From NCBI GenBank assembly GCA_024637305.1, contig JAGXFI010000014.1:1-42437 (forward strand): a stretch of DNA of 42,437 nucleotides, read 5' to 3'. This document shows, in pieces, positions 16,463-24,889 of the stretch; position 1 is the first letter of the stretch, and every line of letters begins with the position of its first letter. Source of the stretch: Sulfitobacter sp. GTDB lineage: Bacteria > Pseudomonadota > Alphaproteobacteria > Rhodobacterales > Rhodobacteraceae. The notes beneath the pieces were generated by a model. It saw only the letters and a list, made by a program, of their open reading frames with translations, did no database searches and was not told where the DNA came from. Made by a program: the position numbers and the translations under genes.

Positions 16463-17272
16463 CTACTGGATGCACCAGCCGCCATCGATGTGGATCATCT
16501 GACCGGTCATGTAGTCGCTGTCGTTACTGGCAAGGAAAGAGGCGGTCCCGACGATGTCATTGGGATAGGACACGCGTTTGATCTGAAGCGCATCGCGCAC
16601 GATGTCCTCATAGGCCTGCCCCTCTTTTTCCTTGAATCCAATGTCGACCAGATCCTTGTCGAGCTGTTCCCAAAGCGGGGTTACGACGACACCGGGGGCA
16701 TAGCCGTTGACGGTAATACCGTGCTCGGCCAGCCCGATGGCACCGCAATGGGTAAGCGCAAGACACCCATATTTGGAGGTGCAATAGACCGTCACATCCA
16801 CAAGCGGCTTGCGCGACGCGATGGAGCCGACGTTGATCAGCTTGTAGGGGTGATCCTCCATCGGGCCCTGGGCGATCATCTGGCGGGCGGTCTCCTGCAT
16901 GCCCAGCCACATCGCCTTGGTGTTGACGTTCATGATCAAGTCCCAGTTGTCTTCGTCGATATCCATGAAGAAACGGGGCTTGTTCAGACCCGCGTTGAAC
17001 AGGCCGACGTTGATGGACCCGAACGCGTCGACGGTTGCGGCGACGGCGGCGGCGTTGTCTGCGCGTTTGGTGACATCCATCCTGACGGCAATCGCCTTGC
17101 CATTTCCAGCAGCGGCAATCTGGTCGGCCAGCTTTTGCGCCCCATCCAGATCAAGATCGCCCAAACAGACGTTGGCCCCCTGGGCCGCAAAGTTTTCGGC
17201 ATTGGCCGCACCCATGCCTCGGGCGGCACCGGTGATGAGAATATTCTTACCCTTGAGGCGGTTGGGGTCCAT
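16463..17272 (-). CDS. SDR oxidoreductase, butanediol/polyol-dehydrogenase-like
   Basis: A 269-residue classical SDR: TGAARGMG at 14-21, Asp at the end of strand 2 (GDLDLD, NAD preference), FNAG at 92-95 in place of NNAG, Ser150, and YCTSK with Tyr163 and Lys167. The segment after the active site (GITVNGYAPGVVVTPLWEQLDKDL) and the ending SDYMTGQMIHIDGG resemble meso-2,3-butanediol and sorbitol dehydrogenases. It is clearly related to the SDR at 20405-21202: both carry NAGxNKP, EDNW, GMQExARQMIAQG and SDYMTGQ. It starts 18 nt after the regulator gene, so it is cotranscribed with it. Confidence 0.9.
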   Translation of the reverse strand: MDPNRLKGKNILITGAARGMGAANAENFAAQGANVCLGDLDLDGAQKLADQIAAAGNGKAIAVRMDVTKRADNAAAVAATVDAFGSINVGLFNAGLNKPRFFMDIDEDNWDLIMNVNTKAMWLGMQETARQMIAQGPMEDHPYKLINVGSIASRKPLVDVTVYCTSKYGCLALTHCGAIGLAEHGITVNGYAPGVVVTPLWEQLDKDLVDIGFKEKEGQAYEDIVRDALQIKRVSYPNDIVGTASFLASNDSDYMTGQMIHIDGGWCIQ

Positions 17273-17290
17273 GGTTGTCTCCTCCTGTTG

Positions 17291-19132
17291 TCACGTAATT
17301 CCGGATGTCTTGATGACTGCGTCCGCTCTCTGCTGGGCGCGGCGCAGCGCTTCGCGCGGAGGAATGATCCCGCGCAGCATGTCATGGAACTCCTCTCCGC
17401 AGATCTGGATGATCTCGCTTATTTCGGGCACCGGTGGGCGTGGCCAGAATTGCAATTCGTCGCGCCAGGACATGGCATCGACCGCTTCGAAGATCGGCGA
17501 CAGCCGGCGCACATCGGGATCCGCGCCTACAGAATAGCGCGGATTGGTCCGGCTGCCGTTCTGCACGTAAAGCTTTTGCGCTTCAGGCGAGGTGAAAACC
17601 AGCAGCGCCTCCACCGCAGCCTCCAGACGGTCCGGCGCAAGATTGGCGGGAATCCCAAGGATATAACCCCCTACCGGCGCGATCTGGCTGGTGCCCGGTC
17701 CGGCGGGATGTGGCAGATAGCCGGTCTTACCGTGAGCCGGTGAGGCTTCGTCAAGTTCGAAATAGGGCGCGAGCAGCGTGTACCCATAGGCCATCGCGAT
17801 CCGGCCTGCCGCATAGGGGCGCACACGTTCATACCAGGACATCGACAGAATTTCCGGCGGAGAATACTGCAGCAATTCCAGCAAGAATTCCGCAGCCCGC
17901 AAGCCTGCTTCTGTGTCGATGGTCACCCGGTAGTTCCGATCCGCCAGATGCTGCGTGTCGAAGCCCCCCGCATGGGCAGGCAGATCAAGGATCGGTTGCC
18001 CGAAATCGGCCAGTGTCATCAACACCGTATGGCCAAGCGCTGTGCCGCGCGCGGCATTCCACGCGATGCCGTGCTGCCCGCGCTGGGGGTCGTGCAATGC
18101 CTTTGCCGCGGTCAGAAGCGCGTCGGTGGTCGCGGGCGGCTCAAGACCGGCCTGCGCAAAAAGGTCGGTACGATAGAACAGCAGCTCCGGCGTCGTCTGG
18201 GCCGGCACCCCGTATGGCTTGCCGCCCCAATGTGCCGCTTGCCAGCCTGCAGTGTGAAAATCCGCCGGGTCAAGGCGGGCCGTGTCCATTGCTTCGTCCA
18301 GCGGCATCAGAATGCCTTGCTCTGCGAAATCACCCACCCAGGGAAGGTCAACAGCGACAATGTCATATCGGCTGGTCTTGCGGGCGGCATTGCGCAGGGA
18401 TTCCTCGCGCAGCCTGTCGATCGAAAAAGCGCGCTGATGGATCTGGGTGCCAACGGCCTGTTCAAATTGCCGCTTGAGGTTCTCCATGACCATGAACGTC
18501 GGATCGCCATGCACCAGAACCCGCAGGCCCCCGGCCAGCTTGAGAGGCTCTGCCAGAACCTGAAGGGGTGGGATGGATTTGGCGTTCAGGTAGGAGCCAC
18601 CAAAGTAGTAGTCTTCCGTTTCGGTCTGGGTTTCGGCCCCGCCAAAACGCCCCAGGGCGAGCCGCCGGACGCGGCTGGCCAACTGAGACCATTGTTCCAT
18701 CAGTGTTTCGCTGGGATGCAGGGAATAGCTCTTTCCGGTCTTGGTACGGGGGCGCTGTTCGATCAGCCCTGCAGCGACCATTTCCTTGAGCCGGCGATTG
18801 GCCGTCGCATAGGGCGCATGGCTCGCCCCGATCAGCGATGTCGCTGTAATGACGCGCCCTTCGAAATGGCCCCGCACCAGCAGCAGCGTCATTCGCAGGT
18901 TGGGATTCGGCGCGGACAGATCAATCATGTCCTCAAGCTCGTCCCCCAGATCTTCGAGAAAGCCGATGATCTGCAGCATCTCGGTCTTTGCCTTCGGCGG
19001 TATGAACCGGGTCATATTGTCAGTGTTCATCGCATTCATCGGAGTGGCTCGTGCCTTTTCTGGTCCGGACATCAAAGACGCTGCCCGTGAGGTCTTGGAT
19101 TTTCTCGATCTGGATGTTTCTGAATTGCTCAT
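17291..19132 (-). CDS. Cytoplasmic regulator: winged helix fused to MalE-like solute-binding domain
   Basis: A 613-residue two-part protein. Residues about 50-140 form a MarR/DtxR-like winged helix: a helix with GFLEDLGDELEDMIDL, then RVITATSLIGASHAPYATANRRLKEMVAAGLIEQRP and a wing ending KSYSLHPS. Residues about 203-605 form a family-1 extracellular solute-binding fold (DIVAVDLPWVGDFAEQGILMPLDE, KPYGVPAQTTPELLFYRTDLFAQAGLEPP, PVGGYILGIPANL, ALLVFTSPEAQKLYV). There is no signal peptide. ATG 19132 was chosen because GGAGGA sits 7 nt upstream; the open frame to 19267 would add a hydrophobic stretch that the ribosome site argues against. First gene of the catabolic operon and divergent from the importer, so it probably senses the imported ligand or a metabolite. 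SgrR is a distant precedent. Confidence 0.8.
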   Translation of the reverse strand: MSNSETSRSRKSKTSRAASLMSGPEKARATPMNAMNTDNMTRFIPPKAKTEMLQIIGFLEDLGDELEDMIDLSAPNPNLRMTLLLVRGHFEGRVITATSLIGASHAPYATANRRLKEMVAAGLIEQRPRTKTGKSYSLHPSETLMEQWSQLASRVRRLALGRFGGAETQTETEDYYFGGSYLNAKSIPPLQVLAEPLKLAGGLRVLVHGDPTFMVMENLKRQFEQAVGTQIHQRAFSIDRLREESLRNAARKTSRYDIVAVDLPWVGDFAEQGILMPLDEAMDTARLDPADFHTAGWQAAHWGGKPYGVPAQTTPELLFYRTDLFAQAGLEPPATTDALLTAAKALHDPQRGQHGIAWNAARGTALGHTVLMTLADFGQPILDLPAHAGGFDTQHLADRNYRVTIDTEAGLRAAEFLLELLQYSPPEILSMSWYERVRPYAAGRIAMAYGYTLLAPYFELDEASPAHGKTGYLPHPAGPGTSQIAPVGGYILGIPANLAPDRLEAAVEALLVFTSPEAQKLYVQNGSRTNPRYSVGADPDVRRLSPIFEAVDAMSWRDELQFWPRPPVPEISEIIQICGEEFHDMLRGIIPPREALRRAQQRADAVIKTSGIT

Positions 19133-19163
19133 TGCGCGATCCTCCCTCATCATGCTCAACGGA

Positions 19164-19222
19164 ATGGTCAAAACGTATCGCCAAAATATCCAAAACGAAT
19201 AAATAAATATCCATAACGGATA
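19164..19222. promoter_or_regulatory. Tandem operator candidates in the divergent intergenic region
   Basis: AATATCCAAAACGAATA at 19185-19201 and AATATCCATAACGGATA at 19206-19222 agree at 15 of 17 positions and start 21 bp apart, two helical turns. The second contains a perfect inverted repeat ATATCC-N5-GGATAT. A weaker third copy of the core (AAAACGTAT at 19170-19178) lies 22 bp before the second core (AAAACGAAT, 19192). They sit just upstream of the regulator start and 137 nt before the importer gene, where an autoregulator controlling both operons would bind. Part of the ATATCCAA core recurs on the minus strand at 20375-20382. Confidence 0.6.
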
Positions 19223-19273
19223 TCTTGTAAGGGGATTACCCAGCGGCAACTGCGCATTCTGGTCCAAGTCATC

Positions 19274-19285
19274 CCAGCATGCTGG
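19274..19285. promoter_or_regulatory. Perfect 12-bp palindrome upstream of importer operon
   Basis: CCAGCATGCTGG is a perfect palindrome 73 nt before the binding-protein start. It could be a second operator or an RNA hairpin in the leader. I could not pin down -35/-10 elements for the rightward operon in 19223-19358. Confidence 0.35.
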
Positions 19286-19358
19286 ACGATGATTCCCCGA
19301 CGGGAGGAGGGGACGTTAAATCAAGACATCGAAGAGATTCTTCTGGGAGGAAGCCAAA

Positions 19359-20318
19359 ATGAAACTTCACACCATTCTTTCGGCCACTGCTGCGACTGCG
19401 GCCTTGACCGTCGCAGGTGCCGCCAGCGCCGAGACGATGCGCATCGGCATCACGCAGAACAACGTGGGCGTCGACAGCTACCAGACCACCTATGAACAGG
19501 CCTTCATCGCGGCCGCACAAGCCAACCCAAACGTCGAGGTCGTCGTTCTGGATGCGGGCGGCGACGTGGCGCGGCAGATCGCGCAGATGGAAGACCTGAT
19601 TCAGCAGGAAGTGGACGCCATCATCATCTGGCCGACCAACGGCGAAGCGGTGATCCCTGCCGTGCGCAAGGCCGCCCAGGCAGACATTCCTGTGGTCGTG
19701 ACGAATTCAAACATTGCCGAAGCCGGTTTTGACTTCGTCGCGTCTTTCTCTGGCCCTGACAATATCACGCAAGGCTCGCGCTCTGCCGAAATCATGTGCG
19801 ACCGGTTCAAGGATCTCGGAATCGAAAATGAAGCGCGTGTCGTGCAGATTTCCGGCCAGCCCGGCTACACCACCGCGATCGAGCGCGCGAAAGGCTTCGA
19901 GGACCGCCTCCCGGAAGTTTGCCCAAACGTCACGCTGGTTGAATCGCAACCCGGCGACTGGAATCGCGAAAAGTCCCAGCAGGTCATGGAGGCATTTCTT
20001 GTCAAATATGACGACATTGACGGCGTCTATGCCGGGGATGACAACATGGGTGTCGGCGCGTTGAATGCCGCCAATGCGGCGGGCCGCACAGAGGGGATCA
20101 CCTTCGTCGGTGCCACCAATTTCGGCGTCGGCTATGACGCCATGGCGCGCGGAGAATACTGGGGCTCGATCTATCAATCTCCCGTTGACGATGCAGAGGC
20201 GGCCTTGAAGACGGCGATTGATCTGCTCAACGGTGAGGAACTGCCGTTCCTGAACTACTTCGATACGCCGAAGATCACGCAAGACAACATGGGCGATTTC
20301 ACCAAGCCAGTCTTCTGA
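19359..20318 (+). CDS. RbsB-type ABC transporter substrate-binding protein
   Basis: A 319-residue periplasmic binding protein of the ribose/galactose (type 1) group. A Sec signal peptide is seen at residues 1-24 (cleavage near GAASA-ETMRIG). Then follow MRIGITQNNVGVDSYQTTYEQAF, a DAGGDVARQIAQMEDLIQQEVDAIIIWPTNGEAV block typical of sugar binders, and GVYAGDDNMGVGALNA near the hinge. GGGAGGAA lies well placed before the ATG. It is the first gene of an operon with an SDR, two permeases and an ATPase. Ligands of this group include pentoses, polyols and autoinducer-2; the ligand here is unknown but should match the catabolic operon. Confidence 0.92.
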   Translation: MKLHTILSATAATAALTVAGAASAETMRIGITQNNVGVDSYQTTYEQAFIAAAQANPNVEVVVLDAGGDVARQIAQMEDLIQQEVDAIIIWPTNGEAVIPAVRKAAQADIPVVVTNSNIAEAGFDFVASFSGPDNITQGSRSAEIMCDRFKDLGIENEARVVQISGQPGYTTAIERAKGFEDRLPEVCPNVTLVESQPGDWNREKSQQVMEAFLVKYDDIDGVYAGDDNMGVGALNAANAAGRTEGITFVGATNFGVGYDAMARGEYWGSIYQSPVDDAEAALKTAIDLLNGEELPFLNYFDTPKITQDNMGDFTKPVF

Positions 20319-20331
20319 TCTCCTCCCTGAT

Positions 20332-20358
20332 CTGCGGGGCGGCTTCGGCCTCCCGCAG
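20332..20358 (+). other. Hairpin with TTCG tetraloop after the binding-protein gene
   Basis: Arms CTGCGGG and CCCGCAG pair, continued by a GU pair, one bulge and GGC-TTCG-GCC. It lies 14 nt after the stop, with no T tract. Such structures often stabilise the 5' part of the mRNA so that the binding protein is made in excess. Confidence 0.7.
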
Positions 20359-20404
20359 GTTTCGGGGTTCATCCTTGGATATATAGTAATTAGAGAGTGC
20401 ACCA

Positions 20405-21202
20405 ATGGGCCGTGTCTCTGGTCGATCCTGCATCGTGACGGGTGCCGCACAAGGTATAGGGCGCGCGATTGGCGAAGCGCTGTTGGCCGAAGGGGCCGAT
20501 GTCTGTTTTGCCGATATCAACGTCGAAAAGGCGGCCGAGGTCGCCGAATGGAACCGCCGTCACATCAACGGCAGCGGAGCAAAAGTGACCCATGCCCATG
20601 TAGATGTCACCGACCGCGCCGCCGTGCGGGCGATGATCGGACATACGGTGTCCGTCTTTGGGAAGCTGGATGTGAAATTCAATAACGCGGGCGTCAACAA
20701 GCCGATGAACTTTCTCGACGTGACTGAAGATAACTGGAATTTCATCATGGGGATCAACGGGCTGGGGTGCATGATCGGCATGCAGGAAGCCGCCCGCCAG
20801 ATGATCGCGCAAGGGACCGGCGGCAAAATCATCAACACGGCTTCGGTCGCAAGCCGTCAGGGATTTGATAACGTCGCACCCTATTGTGCGAGCAAATGGG
20901 CCGTCGTGTCATTGACGCAGTCAGGCGCGCGCGATCTGGCCAAGCACAACATTACTGTAACGGGCTTTGCGCCCGGCGTGGTACAGACGGAAATGTGGGA
21001 ACAGGTGGATCAGGATCTGATGGACATCGGCGCTGCAACCCGCCCCGGACAGGCGATGGAGGAGTTTTCCTCCGAAATCCTGCGCGGCCGTGTCGCCAAA
21101 CCACAAGATATCACTGGCACCACAACCTTTCTGGCAGCCGCAGAAAGCGACTACATGACCGGACAGATCGTGATGATCGACGGAGGAATGACGCTGGTCT
21201 GA
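20405..21202 (+). CDS. SDR oxidoreductase, meso-butanediol/acetoin reductase-like
   Basis: A 265-residue classical SDR with TGAAQGIG at 12-19, an acidic strand-2 end (ADIN), NNAG at 93-96, and YCASK with Tyr160 and Lys164. HNITVTGFAPGVVQTEMWEQVDQDL and SDYMTGQIVMIDGGM recall 2,3-butanediol dehydrogenases and polyol dehydrogenases. It is a paralogue of the SDR at 16463-17272 on the opposite arm. It lies within the importer operon, between the binding-protein and permease genes, flanked by two hairpins, so its product probably acts on the imported compound. GAGAG is the only ribosome-site-like sequence. Likely NAD-dependent. Confidence 0.9.
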   Translation: MGRVSGRSCIVTGAAQGIGRAIGEALLAEGADVCFADINVEKAAEVAEWNRRHINGSGAKVTHAHVDVTDRAAVRAMIGHTVSVFGKLDVKFNNAGVNKPMNFLDVTEDNWNFIMGINGLGCMIGMQEAARQMIAQGTGGKIINTASVASRQGFDNVAPYCASKWAVVSLTQSGARDLAKHNITVTGFAPGVVQTEMWEQVDQDLMDIGAATRPGQAMEEFSSEILRGRVAKPQDITGTTTFLAAAESDYMTGQIVMIDGGMTLV

Positions 21203-21206
21203 CCCG

Positions 21207-21227
21207 AACGGCCAAGCCTTGGCCGTT
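21207..21227 (+). other. Intercistronic hairpin between SDR and permease
   Basis: AACGGCCAA at 21207-21215 and TTGGCCGTT at 21219-21227 form a perfect 9-bp stem with a GCC loop, 4 nt after the SDR stop. No T tract follows and the next ribosome site is intact. Confidence 0.65.
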
Positions 21228-21280
21228 GCGCGGATCACTTGCAAAACGGGCCCGCAAAATGGTGCTCGAGGGAGGGAACG

Positions 21281-22255
21281 ATGACAGCAATGTCGAGAAC
21301 ACAACTGGTCACGCTGCTGGCGCGGCAGGGCATATTGATCGCCTTTGTGTTGTTCATCATCGGGTTCACCATCGCCAATGGACGCTTTCTGAGCCCGGAC
21401 AACGTCATGGGTGTCGTGCGGTCTTCGGCCATTCTGGGTGTCATGGCGCTTGGGGTGACGTTTGTGGTGATCAGCGGCAACCTCGATCTGTCGGTCGGTT
21501 CTATGATGTCGTTCTCGACCATCGTCGTGCTCGATCTGCATGACAAGATCGGTCCAACGCTGGCCATTCCGGCCATGTTCGCGATGACGCTTTGTCTCGG
21601 GGCGTTCAACGGATTTCTCATCGGCTATCTGAAGCTCAACTCGCTGATCGTGACTCTCGGAATGCTGTCCGCGATCCACGGTCTGACGCTGACCTATTCA
21701 GGCGGCAAGAACATGGACATCGCCGACAAGGATGGCACATGGTTTGACCTGTTCGGTCAGGGAACGGCCTTTGGTATTCCCATGCCAATCCTGATGTTTC
21801 TGGCCCTTGCTGCCCTGTTGGGGATCTTGTTGGCCAAGACGCCTTTCGGTCGTAAGGTTTATGCGGTGGGCGGCAATGGCACGGCGGCGACCTTTTCGGG
21901 CATCCCGCGCGCACGCACCGTGTTTTTCTGCTACGTGATCTCTGCGGGATGCGTGGCAACGGCCGGCCTTATTCAGGCAAGCCGCTCGCTAGGGTCGCAA
22001 AACACCGTCGGCCAGGGGATGGAACTGGACGTGCTGGCCGCTGTCATCCTTGGTGGCGCATCCCTGCTCGGCGGGTCTGGCACGATCTTCAAGACGGTAA
22101 TCGGGGTCCTGATCCTCGGTTTCATCCAGAATGGCCTGCTTTTGGTCGGGCTGCAATTCTACGTCCAATACGTGGTGACATGGGTCATCATCATCCTTGC
22201 TGTCTGGCTCGATATCGCGGCCAAGCGCGGCAAGCTTTGGTCAAACATCGCGTAG
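21281..22255 (+). CDS. RbsC-type ABC transporter permease 1
   Basis: A 324-residue inner-membrane protein of the branched-chain/ribose permease family (BPD_transp_2), with about 10 hydrophobic segments. GNLDLSVGSMMSF near residue 60-75 and AVILGGASLLGGSGTIFKTVIG near 255-275 are the family hallmarks. ATG 21281 is chosen over an upstream TTG at 21239 because GGAGGG lies 5 nt before it. It should pair with the second permease to form the channel. Operon with the binding protein upstream and ATPase downstream. Confidence 0.92.
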   Translation: MTAMSRTQLVTLLARQGILIAFVLFIIGFTIANGRFLSPDNVMGVVRSSAILGVMALGVTFVVISGNLDLSVGSMMSFSTIVVLDLHDKIGPTLAIPAMFAMTLCLGAFNGFLIGYLKLNSLIVTLGMLSAIHGLTLTYSGGKNMDIADKDGTWFDLFGQGTAFGIPMPILMFLALAALLGILLAKTPFGRKVYAVGGNGTAATFSGIPRARTVFFCYVISAGCVATAGLIQASRSLGSQNTVGQGMELDVLAAVILGGASLLGGSGTIFKTVIGVLILGFIQNGLLLVGLQFYVQYVVTWVIIILAVWLDIAAKRGKLWSNIA

Positions 22256-22266
22256 GGGGCGGGATC

Positions 22267-23268
22267 ATGAAAGCCGGAAAACTGTCTACATTTCTGAAAA
22301 GCGGGGCGATCTGGGGTTTCGTGGTTCTCGAACTGATCTTCTTCAGCGTAGCGGGAGAATTCATGTCCCTGTCGAACAAGGCCTTCATGGACCTCGACAA
22401 CATGCTGCTTTTGCTCAAACAGTCGGCACCCATCGGAATCATTGCCATGGGCATGACGATCATCATGATCAACGGCAATATCGACCTTAGCGTCGGAGCC
22501 ATCTTCGCGCTGTCCGCCGTAGTCCTTCTGGACAGCATGACATGGACCATGTTTGCGGGATTGGGCGATTGGGTGATCCCGGTATCGTGGTTGCTGGCAC
22601 TGCTCACGGGCGTTGTGCTGGGAGCCATCAACGGGCTGATCGTCTGGAAAACAGGTGTGGATGCCTTCATCGTGACCTTGGGCTCAATGCTTGGATTTCG
22701 CGGGCTGGTGTTCATGTATAACGGCGAAAACCCGACTTCTTATCTGAACTGGACGCTGGTTGATTTCGCCGAAGCCCAGTTTCTGGGCCTGCACACGGCG
22801 ACATGGTTTCTGGCCGTCGTAACGCTGGTCATCTGGTATGTGATGACGCGCACGGTGCATGGCCGCAACGCCCATGCCATCGGCGACAATCGCGAGGCTG
22901 CGGTAAACGCAGGGATCCGAGTCGGACCGCATATCCTGATCAATTTCATCATCATCGGCTTTCTGGCGGCGTTGTCTGCCGTGGTGTTCTATTCGGAGTC
23001 CGGTTCGGTCAATCCCAATGACGGCCAGCTCTACGAGCTTTGGGTGATCACGGCCGTTGTGCTTGGCGGTACCAAGCTGGCCGGTGGATCTGGGTCGATC
23101 CTGTCCACCCTGGGCGGGGTGCTGGCGATCCAGCTTTTGCGCAAGGGGTTGGGTCATATCGGGGCCGATACCGAAACCGTCAATCTCGTGATCGGCCTGA
23201 TCCTGATCGCGGTTCTGTTCCTTGACCGTCAGCTGAACCTCAAGGGCAAAGAGGAGTTGAAGACATGA
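22267..23268 (+). CDS. RbsC-type ABC transporter permease 2
   Basis: A 333-residue permease of the same family, with GNIDLSVGAIFALSAVVLLD and TAVVLGGTKLAGGSGSILSTLGG as hallmarks. The frame is open upstream to 21949 but that part overlaps permease 1; ATG 22267, 11 nt after the permease 1 stop, gives the correct N-terminus. Its stop overlaps the ATPase start (ATGA). Two unlike permeases point to a heterodimeric channel, as in several polyol and pentose importers. Confidence 0.92.
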   Translation: MKAGKLSTFLKSGAIWGFVVLELIFFSVAGEFMSLSNKAFMDLDNMLLLLKQSAPIGIIAMGMTIIMINGNIDLSVGAIFALSAVVLLDSMTWTMFAGLGDWVIPVSWLLALLTGVVLGAINGLIVWKTGVDAFIVTLGSMLGFRGLVFMYNGENPTSYLNWTLVDFAEAQFLGLHTATWFLAVVTLVIWYVMTRTVHGRNAHAIGDNREAAVNAGIRVGPHILINFIIIGFLAALSAVVFYSESGSVNPNDGQLYELWVITAVVLGGTKLAGGSGSILSTLGGVLAIQLLRKGLGHIGADTETVNLVIGLILIAVLFLDRQLNLKGKEELKT

Positions 23269-24776
23269 CCGTTCCAGTCCCCGCTCTCCGGCTTGAAGGA
23301 ATCGTCAAGACCTTTCCCGGTGTGCGCGCTCTTGATGACGTCTCCTTTTCGGTGATGCCCGGCGAAGTTCATGCCCTGATGGGTGAAAACGGGGCGGGGA
23401 AATCCACGTTGATGAAGGTGCTGGGCGGCATTCACCAACCCGAAGAAGGCCAGATCATCGTTGCCGAAGTGCCAACGGTGATGACATCGCCCCTGCAGGC
23501 CAAGTCGAAGGGTATCGTGTTCATTCATCAGGAACTCAGCCTTGCCGAAGAACTTTCCGTGGCCGAAAATATCTATCTGGGGGAATTGCCGAAACGGTCC
23601 TTTGGCCGGGTCGATTGGGGCAGTCTTTATGCGCAGACCGATGCGATCCTGTCCAAGCTGCGGGTGGGTTTCGACGCGAGAACCCGCGTAGGCGATCTGT
23701 CCATTGCCAACCAGCAAATGGTCGAAATTGCCCGCGCTTTGACGGTCGACGCCAAGGCGGTGATTTTCGATGAACCGACAGCCTCGCTCACCGATGCGGA
23801 AAAAGTGGTGCTGTTCGACGTGATTTCAGACCTCAAGGCGCAGGGCGTGGGGATCATCTATATCTCCCACCGGATGGAAGAAATCTTCAAGATGACCGAC
23901 CGGATCAGCGTGCTGCGCGATGGTCAGTACCGAGGAACCCTCGTCACGGCAGACACCGACGAGGATGAGGTCACGCAATTGATGATCGGGCGTTCGCTTG
24001 ACCTCACCCGCGCGGCCAGCACCCATGATCTGGGCGACGTGGCATTGGAGGTGCGCAATCTGTCCTGTGGTCACTTGTTTCAGAACGTCAGCTTCGCGGT
24101 CCGCCGGGGCGAGGTTCTGGGCTTTTACGGACTGGTTGGCGCGGGCCGCACGGAAATCGCTGAAACCCTTTTCGGACTTCGTGACCCAAGCGGTGGTTCA
24201 ATCCATCTTGACGGCAAGGAGATCCGTATAACCTCACCCGTTGATGCGATCCGCATGGGCCTCTCTCTCGTACCCGAAGACCGCAAGGGACAGGGTCTGG
24301 TGCTGGGCATGAATTGTCGCGACAACATGACCTTGCCACAGATCGGCGACCTGACGGCGGGCCCTTTTGTCGCCGAAGGGGCGGAAATCGCGATCTTCGA
24401 TCAATACCGCGACAAGCTTGATATCCGCACTCCTGGCTGGAAACAGACCGTTGGCAATCTTTCGGGGGGCAACCAGCAAAAGATCGTCATTGGCAAATGG
24501 CTCTCGATGCACCCCAGCGTTCTGATCGTGGACGAGCCGACGCGCGGCATCGACGTGGGTTCGAAATCCGAAATTCACAACCTGATCCGCGAGCTTGCCG
24601 CGCAGGGCTATGCCGTGATCGTCATCAGTTCCGAAATGCCGGAGGTGCTGCATGTCAGTGATCGGATCGTTGCCATGTATAGCGGCCGCGTGATGCGCAC
24701 GTTCACCTCCGACGAGGTGACGGAAGACAATCTGATTCAGGCAATCTCAGGCATCGCTTCCGAACAGGTGGCCTGA
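23265..24776 (+). CDS. RbsA-type ABC transporter ATPase, two nucleotide-binding domains
   Basis: A 503-residue tandem ATPase. The N-terminal domain has Walker A GENGAGKST at 40-48, Walker B VIFDEPTASL and the variant signature LSIANQQ. The C-terminal domain has the reduced Walker A GLVGAGRTE and the good signature LSGGNQQK, followed by LIVDEPTRGIDVGSKSEI. This asymmetry is normal for RbsA/XylG/MglA proteins. Last gene of the importer operon, overlapping the permease 2 stop by 4 nt. It powers import of the RbsB-type protein's ligand. Confidence 0.95.
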   Translation: MTVPVPALRLEGIVKTFPGVRALDDVSFSVMPGEVHALMGENGAGKSTLMKVLGGIHQPEEGQIIVAEVPTVMTSPLQAKSKGIVFIHQELSLAEELSVAENIYLGELPKRSFGRVDWGSLYAQTDAILSKLRVGFDARTRVGDLSIANQQMVEIARALTVDAKAVIFDEPTASLTDAEKVVLFDVISDLKAQGVGIIYISHRMEEIFKMTDRISVLRDGQYRGTLVTADTDEDEVTQLMIGRSLDLTRAASTHDLGDVALEVRNLSCGHLFQNVSFAVRRGEVLGFYGLVGAGRTEIAETLFGLRDPSGGSIHLDGKEIRITSPVDAIRMGLSLVPEDRKGQGLVLGMNCRDNMTLPQIGDLTAGPFVAEGAEIAIFDQYRDKLDIRTPGWKQTVGNLSGGNQQKIVIGKWLSMHPSVLIVDEPTRGIDVGSKSEIHNLIRELAAQGYAVIVISSEMPEVLHVSDRIVAMYSGRVMRTFTSDEVTEDNLIQAISGIASEQVA

Positions 24777-24889
24777 TTTTTGCGTGAGCTTTGCGCCTTG
24801 GGCAGGGAGCGTCTGCCGAACGAGGCGGAATGGGATCACGCCGACCGCGCAGAATGGAGAGATAAAAGCCTGGCGACGAGGGCTTTCAA

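Noticed and set aside
17948-19090. 380-codon open frame on the plus strand
   Set aside because: Antisense shadow of the winged-helix/solute-binding regulator; no recognisable domain or ribosome site.
19133-19267. N-terminal extension of the regulator with a hydrophobic stretch that could be a membrane anchor
   Set aside because: GGAGGA sits 7 nt before ATG 19132, and the extension overlaps the operator-like repeats, so it is most likely not translated.
23265-24776. Degenerate Walker A and signature in the RbsA-type ATPase as a special feature
   Set aside because: This asymmetry is usual for tandem sugar-importer ATPases of the RbsA/XylG/MglA family.
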